In this document: positions 55,201 through 63,025 of the stretch, piece after piece | How positions within the stretch are numbered: position 1 is the stretch's first letter | How the letters are laid out: every line of letters starts with the position of its first letter | NCBI GenBank assembly: GCA_041394705.1 | Contig: JAWKHS010000025.1 | Coordinates: 1 to 64,000, forward strand | Direction of reading: 5' to 3' | Source: Vicinamibacterales bacterium | GTDB taxonomy: Bacteria; Acidobacteriota; Vicinamibacteria; Vicinamibacterales; UBA2999 | Length of the DNA stretch: 64,000 bases | The notes under the pieces: model-generated | What the model was told of the DNA's origin: nothing | Database searches by the model: none | Seen by the model: only the letters and a program-made list of their open reading frames with translations | Translations under genes and position numbers: made by a program

Positions 55201-55829
55201 CGGACGAGGCGGCGCGTCTCGGGCGGCAGGCCGCGCAGGCGATGGACCGCGTCGCCGATCGTCTCGACGGCCGCAGGGAGGCCGATGGCCCGGCGACGGC
55301 CCGGCTGTCGGACGACCTGACGCGCACGCGCGAGCTGCGCGAGCAGCTCGCGCGCATCGATCGCGCGCTGGCCGACCTCAAGGCCACCGAGGGCCGGCAG
55401 TCGGCGGCGGACGCGCGCGAGGGCCGGGGACAGGAGGCGGGGACCGAGGGCGCGGCCGCCGACGGAGAAGTCGACCGGCTTCGCCGCCAGCTGACCGAGG
55501 AGCTGCGGCAGGCGCGGGAGCAGGTGGACGCGCTTGGGCGTGGGTCGGCCGACCTGCGCGGCGGATCGACGCCGGAGCAGTGGCAGCCGAGCACGTCGGC
55601 GCCTGGCACGGAGGCCTTCAAGCAGGACTTCGCGCGGTGGGACAGCCTGAAGCAGAACCTGCTGCTCGCGCTCGAGAAGGTCGAGCAGGGCCTGTCGGAC
55701 GCGCTGCGCCAGCAGGAGACGCGGGATCGCCTGAGCGCCGGCCGCTCCGAGGCCGTGCCCGACGACTACCGGAAGCTCGTGGACAAGTACTACCGATCGC
55801 TCGCGGCGCCGCGGCGGCCGGAGCGGTGA
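52254..55829 (+). CDS. DUF4175-like giant membrane/coiled-coil protein
   Basis: 1191 residues. Three hydrophobic segments near the N-terminus (about 26-50, 56-80 and 150-172) anchor it. Residues 180-490 look like two Ig-like beta domains (LTVEPGNVRVRAGRPVTIT; LLDRPPDVRILRPAGDRQVT). From about 490 to the end there is a long Gln/Arg/Ala/Glu-rich helical or coiled-coil region with low-complexity Gly/Ser/Gln linkers (about 750-800). That layout matches DUF4175 proteins of Bacteroidetes and Acidobacteria, which lie with MoxR and BatA. It could span the periplasm. Function unknown. Confidence 0.8.
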   Translation: MADELTTLRALLDDIARRRASLAWRRAWIAGAVAAAVALAASRAAVALGAPDGLVLLAVVGFGVAVAGLALAVALVGARETSTPLQIARLVEERLGGLDDVVATAVDYAARPDHRPGIADQLAASALRAAGPGVTDAVVDPDTVRRTNRRAWAATAALAASVALLVGPLGRAGEVAAAYLMPSRLALTVEPGNVRVRAGRPVTITARIDGTTAVTPALVAGDGAEPAPMRLEPDGAFVATVPDVTASFDYRVVAGGRESPAYTVTVVHPARVERIDLDLTFPTALGLAPRHEEDGGDIYAPEGTTVRLTVTADRAVESGALVMGDGTRVALAGGGRVASADLTVSADGSYRVAFVDDDGVEMPDDTEYFIRTLLDRPPDVRILRPAGDRQVTPLEEVLIEARADDDFGVKSFDLVLQKPGDAEVVVPLRGTASALTVNGAHTLYLEDLEVAPGDVVSYYVRARDIGRGKPSSETRSDMFFLEVKAFDDEFVAAQSQAMAASGQAQGVLDLAAAQKEIVVATWKLDSRGRRANREASAADVRALAAAQRALEQRAAKEAGSQLQPASPGGPRRRGGQATLSTIGDDPIGLAIEAMRRAATELDRARTGTALPHEMEALNQLLKAEADVKRRQVARQQSGGGGGSRQAPDLSALFDQELRKQQETTYETPDSAETRQDGTREDDPLAALRELARRQEALSRDQRDLARQQDGLDAETVKRRLERLTRDQEQLRRELEQLARQLPQPNGQRDPGSQGERRDAAASSGQQKGASGPPQTAGTQGASSGSGQAAGQSAASQTSDGDRQALRDAVSEMRQASSGLRDEDAERASQSATRALEQMRRAEDALQGSTAEDLQRRLGDVQLEARQLAEAQRRLTDRVARGGTAEGRADARQAAGEQTRLAARTERLKERMRALARQAPQGDGRQTLDQAGRELESGRAADLMREASRALAGQERTEAAAGSTGAASSTAQPSASRAGAGTSADEAARLGRQAAQAMDRVADRLDGRREADGPATARLSDDLTRTRELREQLARIDRALADLKATEGRQSAADAREGRGQEAGTEGAAADGEVDRLRRQLTEELRQAREQVDALGRGSADLRGGSTPEQWQPSTSAPGTEAFKQDFARWDSLKQNLLLALEKVEQGLSDALRQQETRDRLSAGRSEAVPDDYRKLVDKYYRSLAAPRRPER

Positions 55830-55833
55830 CCGG

Positions 55834-58029
55834 ATGCGCTTCGCCGTTGCGTTGCCGTGGTGGGGCTACGCGCTCATCGCCGGCATGGCCGTCGCCGTGG
55901 CCGTGTACACCTATGCCGGCGCGTGGCTGCCGCCGCGCCGGCGCGCTGTCCTGACGGTCCTGCGCGCCCTCGCGCTGCTGCTGCTGTCGGCGGCCGTCCT
56001 CCGCCCCGTCCGCGTCCTGCCGCCCGCCGCCGCCCGCGATCGCCTCGTTCCGATCCTGGTGGACGTGTCGCGCAGCATGCGCGTGGCCGACGGGCAGGGT
56101 CCGGCGCGGATGGAGCGCGCGCGGCGCGTCGCCGCCCAGCTCACGCAGGCGCTCCAGGCATCCGTGCGCACCGAGCTGTGGGCCTTCGGCGACGGCGCCG
56201 CCCGGGCCGCGCTCGGCGACCTGCAGGCCTCGGCCGGCCGGTCCGATCTCGCCGGCGCGCTCAAGACCGTCGCCGAGCACTACCGGGGCCGCCCGCTGGG
56301 CGGTGTCATCGTGGTGTCCGACGGCGGCGACACGGCGTCTGCCGATGCCGCCTCGCTGCCCGCGGTGCCCGTCTTCACCGTGGGCGTGGGCGAGCCCCAC
56401 GTCACGCGGGACCGCGAGGTCATCGCCATGTCGGCCGGAGAGCCGCGCCTGGCGGATTCCACCGTGGACGTCCACGTGTCGGCCGTCAGTTCGGGGTTCG
56501 GCACGCAGCCGCTCGAGCTCACGCTCTCGGCCAACGGCCGCCCGATCGAGGTGCGGCGGCTCTCCTCGGCCGATGGCGCGCCGGTCACGGCCGTCTTCAC
56601 GGTGTCGCCCGATCCGAAGGTGCCCACGGTCTACCGGGTGGACGTCCCCGTGGCGCCGGGCGAGACCGCCAGCGAGAACAACACGCGCAGCGTGCTCGTG
56701 GAGCCGCCGGGCCGCCCGCGCCGGCTCCTCCTCGTCGAGGGCGCGCCGGGCTACGAGCACACCTTCCTGAAGCGCGCGCTCGCCCACGACACGAGCCTGG
56801 ACGTCGACTCGGTCATCAGGAAGGGGCAGACCGACGACGGCGCGCCCACCTTCTTCGTGCAGGCGGCCGCGTCCAGGGCCGGAGCACTCGCCGCCGGCTA
56901 CCCGCGCACGCGCGCCGACCTCTTCGCCTACGACGCCGTGGTGTTCGGCAACGTGGACGCCGCGTTCTTCTCGAAGGAGCAACTCGAGGCGACGGCCGAC
57001 TTCGTGGCCGTGCGAGGCGGCGGCCTGCTGGTGCTGGGTGGGCGGTCGTTCGACCGGGAGGGCCTCGCCGGCACGCCGATCGACGAAGTGCTGCCGGTGG
57101 ACATGTCCGATCGGCGCGCCACCGTGGCCCGCGCGTCCACGGGCGAGCCGGGCGGCGCCGGCGTGCGCCTGACGCCGGACGGTGCCGACCATCCGGCGAC
57201 GCGGCTCGGGGCATCGGCCGACGAAGCGGCCCGCCGCTGGGCCGCGCTGCCGCCGCTGGCGGCCGTCTCGGCCGTGGGCGGACCACGGCCGGGCGCGCTC
57301 GTGCTCGTCACGAGCGGCACCGCGACCGACGCGCGGCCGCTCGTCACGGTCCAGCGCTACGGTCAGGGCCGCGCGATGGTGTTCGCGGGCGAGGCCTCGT
57401 GGCACTGGCGCATGATGCTTCCGGCGTCGGACGCGACCTACGATACGATCTGGCGTCAGATGACCCGCTGGCTCGCGCGCGGCTCCCTCGATCGGGTGTC
57501 GGTCGTCGCGCTCGGCAACCCCTCGCCGGGCACGGCCGAGACGGCGCCCGTGCTCGTGCGGGACGAGGCGTTCCAGCCGGTGGACGACGCCGAGGTGCAG
57601 GTGGTGGTCACGACCCCGGGCGGGGACGAGACCCGGCTTACGGCCACGCTCGCCGACGCCGCGGACGGCCGCTACGAAGTGCCCGTCCGTTTCGAGGACG
57701 CCGGCGTCTATCGGGTGTCGGCCGACGCGCGGCGCGGGACCGACCGCCTGGGCACGGCCGAACGCACGGTGCTCGCGGGCGGCGCCGATCCCGAGATGGC
57801 CGATCCGCGGTTGAACGAGGCCGTGCTGCAGCGCCTGTCGGCGCGGACGGGCGGCGAGTACGTGCGGCCGGACGGGGTGGACGCCATCCCGCCGAAGCTC
57901 GCGGTGGCCAGGGTCGTCGACGGGCCGCCGGAGCTGCGCGATCTGTGGCACGGGGCGTGGAGCCTGCTGGCCGTGATCGGGATCCTGGCCGCGGAGTGGA
58001 CGCTCAGGCGCCGGATGGGGCTCGTATGA
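55834..58029 (+). CDS. VWA / glutamine-amidotransferase-like membrane protein
   Basis: 731 residues. Two membrane segments at the N-terminus (about 8-27 and 37-58) come before a VWA-like domain with ILVDVSRSMRVADG (DxSxS). A beta domain follows, then a GATase1-like domain (LLLVEGAPGYEHTFLKRAL; GGGLLVLGGRSF), whose usual nucleophile Cys is not seen. A last membrane helix (about 707-725) ends the protein. It is a second, longer relative of the BatA-type gene two positions before it. The next gene's ATG overlaps its stop. Confidence 0.82.
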   Translation: MRFAVALPWWGYALIAGMAVAVAVYTYAGAWLPPRRRAVLTVLRALALLLLSAAVLRPVRVLPPAAARDRLVPILVDVSRSMRVADGQGPARMERARRVAAQLTQALQASVRTELWAFGDGAARAALGDLQASAGRSDLAGALKTVAEHYRGRPLGGVIVVSDGGDTASADAASLPAVPVFTVGVGEPHVTRDREVIAMSAGEPRLADSTVDVHVSAVSSGFGTQPLELTLSANGRPIEVRRLSSADGAPVTAVFTVSPDPKVPTVYRVDVPVAPGETASENNTRSVLVEPPGRPRRLLLVEGAPGYEHTFLKRALAHDTSLDVDSVIRKGQTDDGAPTFFVQAAASRAGALAAGYPRTRADLFAYDAVVFGNVDAAFFSKEQLEATADFVAVRGGGLLVLGGRSFDREGLAGTPIDEVLPVDMSDRRATVARASTGEPGGAGVRLTPDGADHPATRLGASADEAARRWAALPPLAAVSAVGGPRPGALVLVTSGTATDARPLVTVQRYGQGRAMVFAGEASWHWRMMLPASDATYDTIWRQMTRWLARGSLDRVSVVALGNPSPGTAETAPVLVRDEAFQPVDDAEVQVVVTTPGGDETRLTATLADAADGRYEVPVRFEDAGVYRVSADARRGTDRLGTAERTVLAGGADPEMADPRLNEAVLQRLSARTGGEYVRPDGVDAIPPKLAVARVVDGPPELRDLWHGAWSLLAVIGILAAEWTLRRRMGLV

Positions 58030-59015
58030 TGCGCTGGTCGATGCTCGCCGCTCTCCTCGCCTGCTGGCCCGCCACGCCCGGCGCCGCGCAGGGCGTCGCG
58101 CCGCCAGCGTCGCGCGACGGCCGCTGGGCGGTCGTCGTCAGCGGCGCCTCCGGCGGGCCCGCCTACGCGAAGCAACTGGCGACGTGGCGCGACGCCATCC
58201 AGTCCGCGCTGACAGGGCGCTTCGGCTTCGCGCCCGCGCATGTCCTGCAACTCGTGGACGAGACCGCGCGCGAGTCCGGCACGCCGGCCACCGCCGAGCA
58301 GGTGCGCAAGCTCTTCACCTCGCTCAAGGGCCAGGTGGGGAAGGACGATCTCGTCCTGCTCGTGCTCCTGGGGCACGGCACCTTCGACGGGCAGCAGGCC
58401 AAGTTCAACCTGGTGGGGCCCGATCTCACGGCGGCCGACTGGCGGGCCCTGCTCGACGGGCTGCCCGGGCGCGTGGTGGTGGTGAACACGACCGAATCGA
58501 GCGCGCCGTTCATGGAGGCGCTGGCCGCCAAGGGCCGTATCGTCATCACGGCGACCGAGACGGCGGCGCAGAAGTACGCCACGGTGTTCCCCGAGTACTT
58601 CGTCAAGGCGCTCGGCGATGCCCAGTCGGATCTCGACAAGAACGGCCGCACCTCGATCTGGGAGCTCTTCTCGGCGGCCAGCGGCGCCGTCGCGCGCCAC
58701 TACGAGGAACGCGCCCAGCTCACGACCGAGCGGGCCATGCTGAGCGACACCGGCGACCGGACGGGTGTGCAGGCCTCGGCCACCGGGCCGGTCGGTACGA
58801 TGGCCCGGTCGTTCTTCCTGGATCGCGACGTCGCGTCCGAGAGCGCCGACCCCGAAGTGCGGGCCCTCATCGAGCGCCGCCGTGCGCTCGAAGCCGAGGC
58901 CGAGGCGCTCATCCAGCAGAAGCCCGGCGCCGACCCGGCCGCGTGGTCCGCCGAGTTCGAGCGCCTGATGATCGAGCTGGCGCGGGTGTCCCGCGAGGTC
59001 AGAAGCCGGTCCTGA
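58026..59015 (+). CDS. Exported caspase/legumain-like protein lacking the catalytic Cys
   Basis: 329 residues with a signal peptide (about 1-22, ending PGAAQG). The fold is that of C13/C14 cysteine peptidases: RWAVVVSGASGGPAY is strand 1 and LLVLLGHGTFDG carries His117. The place of the catalytic DxCxS (after strand 4) reads VVVNTTESSAP, with Asn154 for Asp and Thr156 for Cys. The enzyme is therefore probably inactive as a peptidase and may bind a partner. A C-terminal helix (about 280-329) is charged and may be a coiled coil. It is the last gene of the operon (ATGA overlap). Confidence 0.72.
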   Translation: MMRWSMLAALLACWPATPGAAQGVAPPASRDGRWAVVVSGASGGPAYAKQLATWRDAIQSALTGRFGFAPAHVLQLVDETARESGTPATAEQVRKLFTSLKGQVGKDDLVLLVLLGHGTFDGQQAKFNLVGPDLTAADWRALLDGLPGRVVVVNTTESSAPFMEALAAKGRIVITATETAAQKYATVFPEYFVKALGDAQSDLDKNGRTSIWELFSAASGAVARHYEERAQLTTERAMLSDTGDRTGVQASATGPVGTMARSFFLDRDVASESADPEVRALIERRRALEAEAEALIQQKPGADPAAWSAEFERLMIELARVSREVRSRS

Positions 59016-59024
59016 GACCCGCCG

Positions 59025-59708
59025 TCACGACCGGCCGTCCGCCGGTCCGCTCCACCACTCGACCCGCTGCCGCTCGCGGCGGCGGAAGACGAACACGAGG
59101 ATCGCGCCCGCGCCGAAGCCCGCGGCGTGCGCCCAGAACGCGACGCCGCCCGCCAGCTCGCCCGACTGCACCGGGGAGAGCGTGGCCACGCCGCTCACGA
59201 ACTGCATCAGGAACCACAGGCCCAGGAGGAACACGGCCGGGATCTCGACGATCGCGAGCGGGAAGGGGACCAGCGTGAGCACGCGCGATCGGGGATAGAG
59301 GACGAAGTAGGCGCCCATCACGCCCGCGATGGCGCCCGACGCCCCGACCATCGGCACGGCGGAGTGCGGCGCCGCGACGGTCTGCGCAAGGGCCGCGCTG
59401 AGGCCCGTGAGCAGGTAGAAGGCCACGAAGCGGCCATGGCCCATGCGGTCCTCGACGTTGTCGCCGAAGATCCACAGGTAGAGCATGTTGCCGGCCATGT
59501 GCATGAAGCCCGCGTGCACGAACATCGACGAGAAGACCGCCCCCCACGCGAACTCCGCGGGCACCAGGCCGAAGGCCTGGACGAAGGCCTCGAGCTCGCG
59601 CGGCGGGAGGGTCGTCTCGCGCAGGTAGACGAGCACGTTGACGACGACGATGGCCGTCGTGACCACGGGCGTCGTGCGCGAGGGGATGACGTCGCGAAGT
59701 GGAATCAT
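59025..59708 (-). CDS. Rhomboid family intramembrane serine protease
   Basis: 227 residues, about six membrane segments. The catalytic Ser124 is in GASGAIAGVMG and His194 is in FWAHAAGFGAG. HMAGNMLYLWIFGDNVE (with Asn74) is the family's loop. It cuts membrane-spanning substrates within the bilayer. It starts at ATG 59708, in a frame that stays open a long way upstream as antisense noise. It is convergent with the caspase-like gene, nine bases apart. It might act on a membrane protein of that operon, but there is no evidence for it. Confidence 0.9.
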   Translation of the reverse strand: MIPLRDVIPSRTTPVVTTAIVVVNVLVYLRETTLPPRELEAFVQAFGLVPAEFAWGAVFSSMFVHAGFMHMAGNMLYLWIFGDNVEDRMGHGRFVAFYLLTGLSAALAQTVAAPHSAVPMVGASGAIAGVMGAYFVLYPRSRVLTLVPFPLAIVEIPAVFLLGLWFLMQFVSGVATLSPVQSGELAGGVAFWAHAAGFGAGAILVFVFRRRERQRVEWWSGPADGRS

Positions 59709-59795
59709 CGAGTGCCGCGGACGGCTGACCGTGCGCCGGGCCGCGCCGTGGGCGCGGGCGTGAATCGCCGGCCGCGCCCCTAGTATCGCGTATGC

Positions 59796-59824
59796 TGGGA
59801 TGCTGTCCCAAGGGGACGTCCCTT
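59796..59824. repeat. REP-like inverted repeat
   Basis: TGGGA-TGCTG-TCCCA (59796-59810) and GTCCC-AAG-GGGAC (59805-59817) are overlapping hairpins, with another GTCCC directly after. The pattern GTCCCAAGGGGACGTCCC is like RAYT-associated REP elements and similar intergenic repeats. It lies just before the small zinc-ribbon gene. No transposase is near. Confidence 0.4.
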
Positions 59825-59828
59825 CGTC

Positions 59829-60107
59829 ATGCGCTGCCGATTCTGTGACACCGAGATCGCCGACAAGGCCCTCATCTGCTATCGCTGCGGCCGGGCCACC
59901 TCCGACCCCCGCGTCGCCCCGCCTCCGCCGCCCCGCGGGCGGCCGTGGCTGGCGCTCTCGGGCATCGCGGCGGCCGCCGTGGGCCTGGCGGCGGCGCTGC
60001 CGACGGTCGTGCCGCACGACGCGCTCTGGGGCGGCTGGACGGCCGTGGCCGTGGTCGCGACGGGCGCTGCGGCGGCCGTCTGGCGGTCGGCCGGGCGGCG
60101 GCGATGA
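59829..60107 (+). CDS. Small zinc-ribbon membrane protein
   Basis: 92 residues. MRCRFCDTEIADKALICYRC is a double CxxC zinc ribbon (Cys3, Cys6, Cys17, Cys20). A Pro-rich linker and two hydrophobic segments (about 40-60 and 67-85) follow. Such proteins are common and have no known role; the ribbon probably faces the cytoplasm. It lies 55 bases before the FHA-GAF-PP2C gene on the same strand. Confidence 0.7.
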   Translation: MRCRFCDTEIADKALICYRCGRATSDPRVAPPPPPRGRPWLALSGIAAAAVGLAAALPTVVPHDALWGGWTAVAVVATGAAAAVWRSAGRRR

Positions 60108-60145
60108 GGCGGCGGGGGCGTGTGGCGCCCCCAGACGGCGCACGT

Positions 60146-60151
60146 TATGAT
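60146..60151 (+). promoter_or_regulatory. -10-like element for the FHA-GAF-PP2C gene
   Basis: TATGAT ends ten bases before ATG 60162 and overlaps an alternative ATG at 60147. It supports ATG 60162 with a very short or absent leader. Confidence 0.35.
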
Positions 60152-60161
60152 CGGACCGCCC

Positions 60162-61790
60162 ATGGGTGACCCCCGCCTCGAAGTCAACGATGGCCTTGGC
60201 AAGCGCGTCATCCCGATCGACAAGCCCACGACCACGATCGGCCGCCGGACCGAGAGCGACGTCCGCCTCGTGGGCAGCGACGTGTCGCGCGAGCACGCCG
60301 AGATCGTGCGCGACGACGCCGGCTTCCTCCTGCGCGACCGTGGATCGCGCTACGGGACCTATGCCAACGGGGCGCCGGTCACCGAGCACCGGCTGACGCA
60401 CGGCGATCGCGTGCAGTTCGGCCGCACCGGCGGCGCCGAGGTCGTGTTCCTGACCGACGCCGCGGCGTCCGCCTCGGCGACCTCGTCGGCCGGGACGGCC
60501 GTCGGCGACATCCGCCAGATGGCCACGCTGCTCGAGGGACTCCGCGCTCTCGGATCGGGCCGCGTCCTCGACGAAGTGCTCGCGCTCGTGCTCGATGCCG
60601 CCATCGGCGTCACGGGCGCCGAGCGCGGCTTCATCATGCTCGCCGGCGACGACGGCACGCTCGACCTGAAGCTCGCCCGCGCGCGCGGCCGCGTCACCCT
60701 GCCCGGCAATCGGTTCGAGACCAGCCGCAAGATCCCCGAGGAGGTCTACGCCACGGGCGAGCTGAAGGTGGTGGCCGACCTGCTCGAGGGCGACGTCGAG
60801 GCCCACCAGGGCACCATCCAGCTCGGCATCCGCCACGTCCTGTGCACGCCGCTCCGAAACGTCCGCTACCTCGACCGGCCCGACCTGCCCGCGGAGACGC
60901 GCGCCATCGGCGTGCTCTACCTGGACAGCCGCGAGAAGGGGCAGCTCCTCTCCACCGCCACGCGCAGCGCGCTCGACACGCTGGCCAACGAGGCCGGCGT
61001 GGCCATCGAGAACGCGCGCCTCTACCGTGAAACCCTGGAGAAGGCCCGGATCGAGCACGAGCTCCGCATCGCGGCCGAGATCCAGCGGTCGCTCCTGCCG
61101 CAGGGCCGACGCGAGGGCCCGCACTTCCAGGCCATGGGCGCGTCGCTGCCGTCGCGCTCGATCGGCGGCGACTTCTTCGACTACGTCGAGATGGACGGCG
61201 GCGCGGTGGGCATCGTCCTCGGCGACGTCGCAGGCAAGGGGCCGGCCGCCGCGCTCCTCACCGCCAAGATCCAGGGGCTCTTCTCGGCCCAGGCCGGCGG
61301 GAACACGCCCGCCTCGGCGATGCGGCTGGTCAACCAGGGCCTCCTGAAGCGGCAGGTGGACGCCCGCTATGCGACGGTCTTCTATGCCACGCTGTCGGAG
61401 GACGGCGGCCTGGCGTTCTGCAACGCGGGCCACAATCCGCCGCTCGTCGTGGGCGCCGCCGGCGCGCGTCCGCTCAACGGCAGCGGGATGCCGGTGGGCC
61501 TCTTCGCCGGGGCCACCTACACCGACGAGCAGGCCCACCTGGATCCGGGCGACGTGCTCGTCGTCTACAGCGACGGCGTCACCGAGGCCCTGAACCCGGC
61601 CGGCGAGGAGTTCGGCGAGGCCCGCCTCATCGCCGAGGTCACCCGGCACCGGGCGGCGCCGCTCGGCGACCTGCTCCAGCAGATCGTGACCGCCGTGCAG
61701 GGCTTCGCGGCCGGCGCGTCCCAGAGCGACGACGTCACCGTGATGGTCGTGCGCTACCTCGGCTCGCCCGGGTCGAGGACGGGGGCATGA
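60162..61790 (+). CDS. FHA-GAF-PP2C (SpoIIE-type) serine phosphatase
   Basis: 542 residues, three domains. FHA (about 5-95; TTIGRRTESDVRLVGSDVSREH) binds phosphothreonine. GAF (about 130-300; DEVLALVLDAAIGVTGAERG) senses a small ligand. A SpoIIE/RsbU-type phosphatase (about 315-540; AAEIQRSLLPQG, SIGGDFFDY, VLGDVAGKGPAAAL, FCNAGHNPP, YSDGVTEA) holds the metal-binding Asp residues. It likely dephosphorylates an anti-anti-sigma factor or another target. I start at ATG 60162; ATG 60147 is possible. Its stop overlaps the next gene (ATGA), so the two are coupled. Confidence 0.92.
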   Translation: MGDPRLEVNDGLGKRVIPIDKPTTTIGRRTESDVRLVGSDVSREHAEIVRDDAGFLLRDRGSRYGTYANGAPVTEHRLTHGDRVQFGRTGGAEVVFLTDAAASASATSSAGTAVGDIRQMATLLEGLRALGSGRVLDEVLALVLDAAIGVTGAERGFIMLAGDDGTLDLKLARARGRVTLPGNRFETSRKIPEEVYATGELKVVADLLEGDVEAHQGTIQLGIRHVLCTPLRNVRYLDRPDLPAETRAIGVLYLDSREKGQLLSTATRSALDTLANEAGVAIENARLYRETLEKARIEHELRIAAEIQRSLLPQGRREGPHFQAMGASLPSRSIGGDFFDYVEMDGGAVGIVLGDVAGKGPAAALLTAKIQGLFSAQAGGNTPASAMRLVNQGLLKRQVDARYATVFYATLSEDGGLAFCNAGHNPPLVVGAAGARPLNGSGMPVGLFAGATYTDEQAHLDPGDVLVVYSDGVTEALNPAGEEFGEARLIAEVTRHRAAPLGDLLQQIVTAVQGFAAGASQSDDVTVMVVRYLGSPGSRTGA

Positions 61791-63016
61791 ACGAACGCCT
61801 GATCTACGACTGGAACGCCGTCGCGGCGCCGCCGCGGCCCGGTCCGGTCATGCTCGACGACGAGACGCTGCGCGACGGCCTCCAGTCCCCGTCGGTCCGC
61901 ACGCCGTCCATCGACGACAAGATCCGCATTCTCCACCTCATCGATGCCCTGGGCATCCACACCGCCGACATCGGCCTGCCCGGCGCCGGCGCCGACGTGG
62001 CGCGCGACGTGGAGCGCCTGGCCCGGGAAATCGCGGCCGCGCGGCTGAACGTGGCCGCCAACTGCGCGGCGCGGACCCACGTGGACGACATCCGCCCGGT
62101 GGCCGAGATCCAGCAGCGGACGGGCGTCCCTCTCGAATGCGCGTGCTTCATCGGGAGCTCGCCGATCCGTCAGTACGCCGAGGGGTGGACGCTCGACTGG
62201 CTCCTGCGCAAGACCGACGACGCCATCACGTTCGCGGTCCGCGAGGGCCTCCGCGTCATGTACGTCACCGAGGACACGACGCGCGCCCACCCCGACACCC
62301 TGCGGGCCATCTACCGCTGCGCCATCCACGCCGGGGCGTCCCGGATCTGCGTGGCGGACACGGTGGGCTTCGCCACGCCGGCCGGCGCCCACGCCGTCGT
62401 CCGCTTCGTGGCCAGCGTGGTCGCCGAGTCTGGCGCGCCGGTGGGTATCGACTGGCACGGGCACCGCGACCGCGATCTCGCCGTCGCCTGCAGCCTGGCG
62501 GCCTACCAGGCGGGCGCGACCCGCCTGCACGGCGCGGCCCTGGGCATCGGCGAGCGGGTGGGCAACACGCCGATGGACCTGCTGCTCGTGAACCTGGTGC
62601 TGCTGGGACACCTCCAGCGCGATCTGCTGCCGCTCTCGGAATACTGCGAGACCGTTTCGCGGGCGTGCGGCGTGCCGATGCCCGACAACTACCCGGTGCT
62701 GGGCCGCGACGCCTTCCGGACCGCCACCGGCGTGCATGCCGCGGCCGTGGTGAAGGCGGCGAAGAAGGGCGACCGCGCCCTGATGGACGCGGTCTACTCG
62801 GCGATTCCGGCGGGGATGATCGGGCGCGAACAGGAGATCGAGATCGGCCCGATGTCGGGCCGATCGAACGTCACCTACTGGCTGGAGAAGCGCGGAATCG
62901 CGGCCACCGACTCCCTCGTGGATCGCATCCTGCAGCGGGCGAAGCGGGCGTCGGCGGTCCTCACCGACGCCGAGATTCGCGACGAGATCCGGGCGGCCGC
63001 ACTCAGCGCCCGCTGA
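61787..63016 (+). CDS. LeuA-like DRE-TIM acyltransferase (2-isopropylmalate/homocitrate synthase family)
   Basis: 409 residues. LDDETLRDGLQSPSVRTPS is the metal-binding D-x-x-LRDG motif, and the HxH pair is in DWHGHRDRD. GERVGNTPMDLLLVNLV is the third family motif, and ATGVHAAAVVKAAKKG, then EIGPMSGRSNVTYWL, form the communication subdomain of LeuA. The LeuA regulatory domain is missing (usual length about 500-560). It condenses acetyl-CoA with a 2-keto acid; which one is unknown. The motif has GLQ, as in HMG-CoA lyases, where synthases have GEQ. ATG 61787 overlaps the phosphatase stop. Confidence 0.8.
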   Translation: MNERLIYDWNAVAAPPRPGPVMLDDETLRDGLQSPSVRTPSIDDKIRILHLIDALGIHTADIGLPGAGADVARDVERLAREIAAARLNVAANCAARTHVDDIRPVAEIQQRTGVPLECACFIGSSPIRQYAEGWTLDWLLRKTDDAITFAVREGLRVMYVTEDTTRAHPDTLRAIYRCAIHAGASRICVADTVGFATPAGAHAVVRFVASVVAESGAPVGIDWHGHRDRDLAVACSLAAYQAGATRLHGAALGIGERVGNTPMDLLLVNLVLLGHLQRDLLPLSEYCETVSRACGVPMPDNYPVLGRDAFRTATGVHAAAVVKAAKKGDRALMDAVYSAIPAGMIGREQEIEIGPMSGRSNVTYWLEKRGIAATDSLVDRILQRAKRASAVLTDAEIRDEIRAAALSAR

Positions 63017-63025
63017 CGGCGGCGG

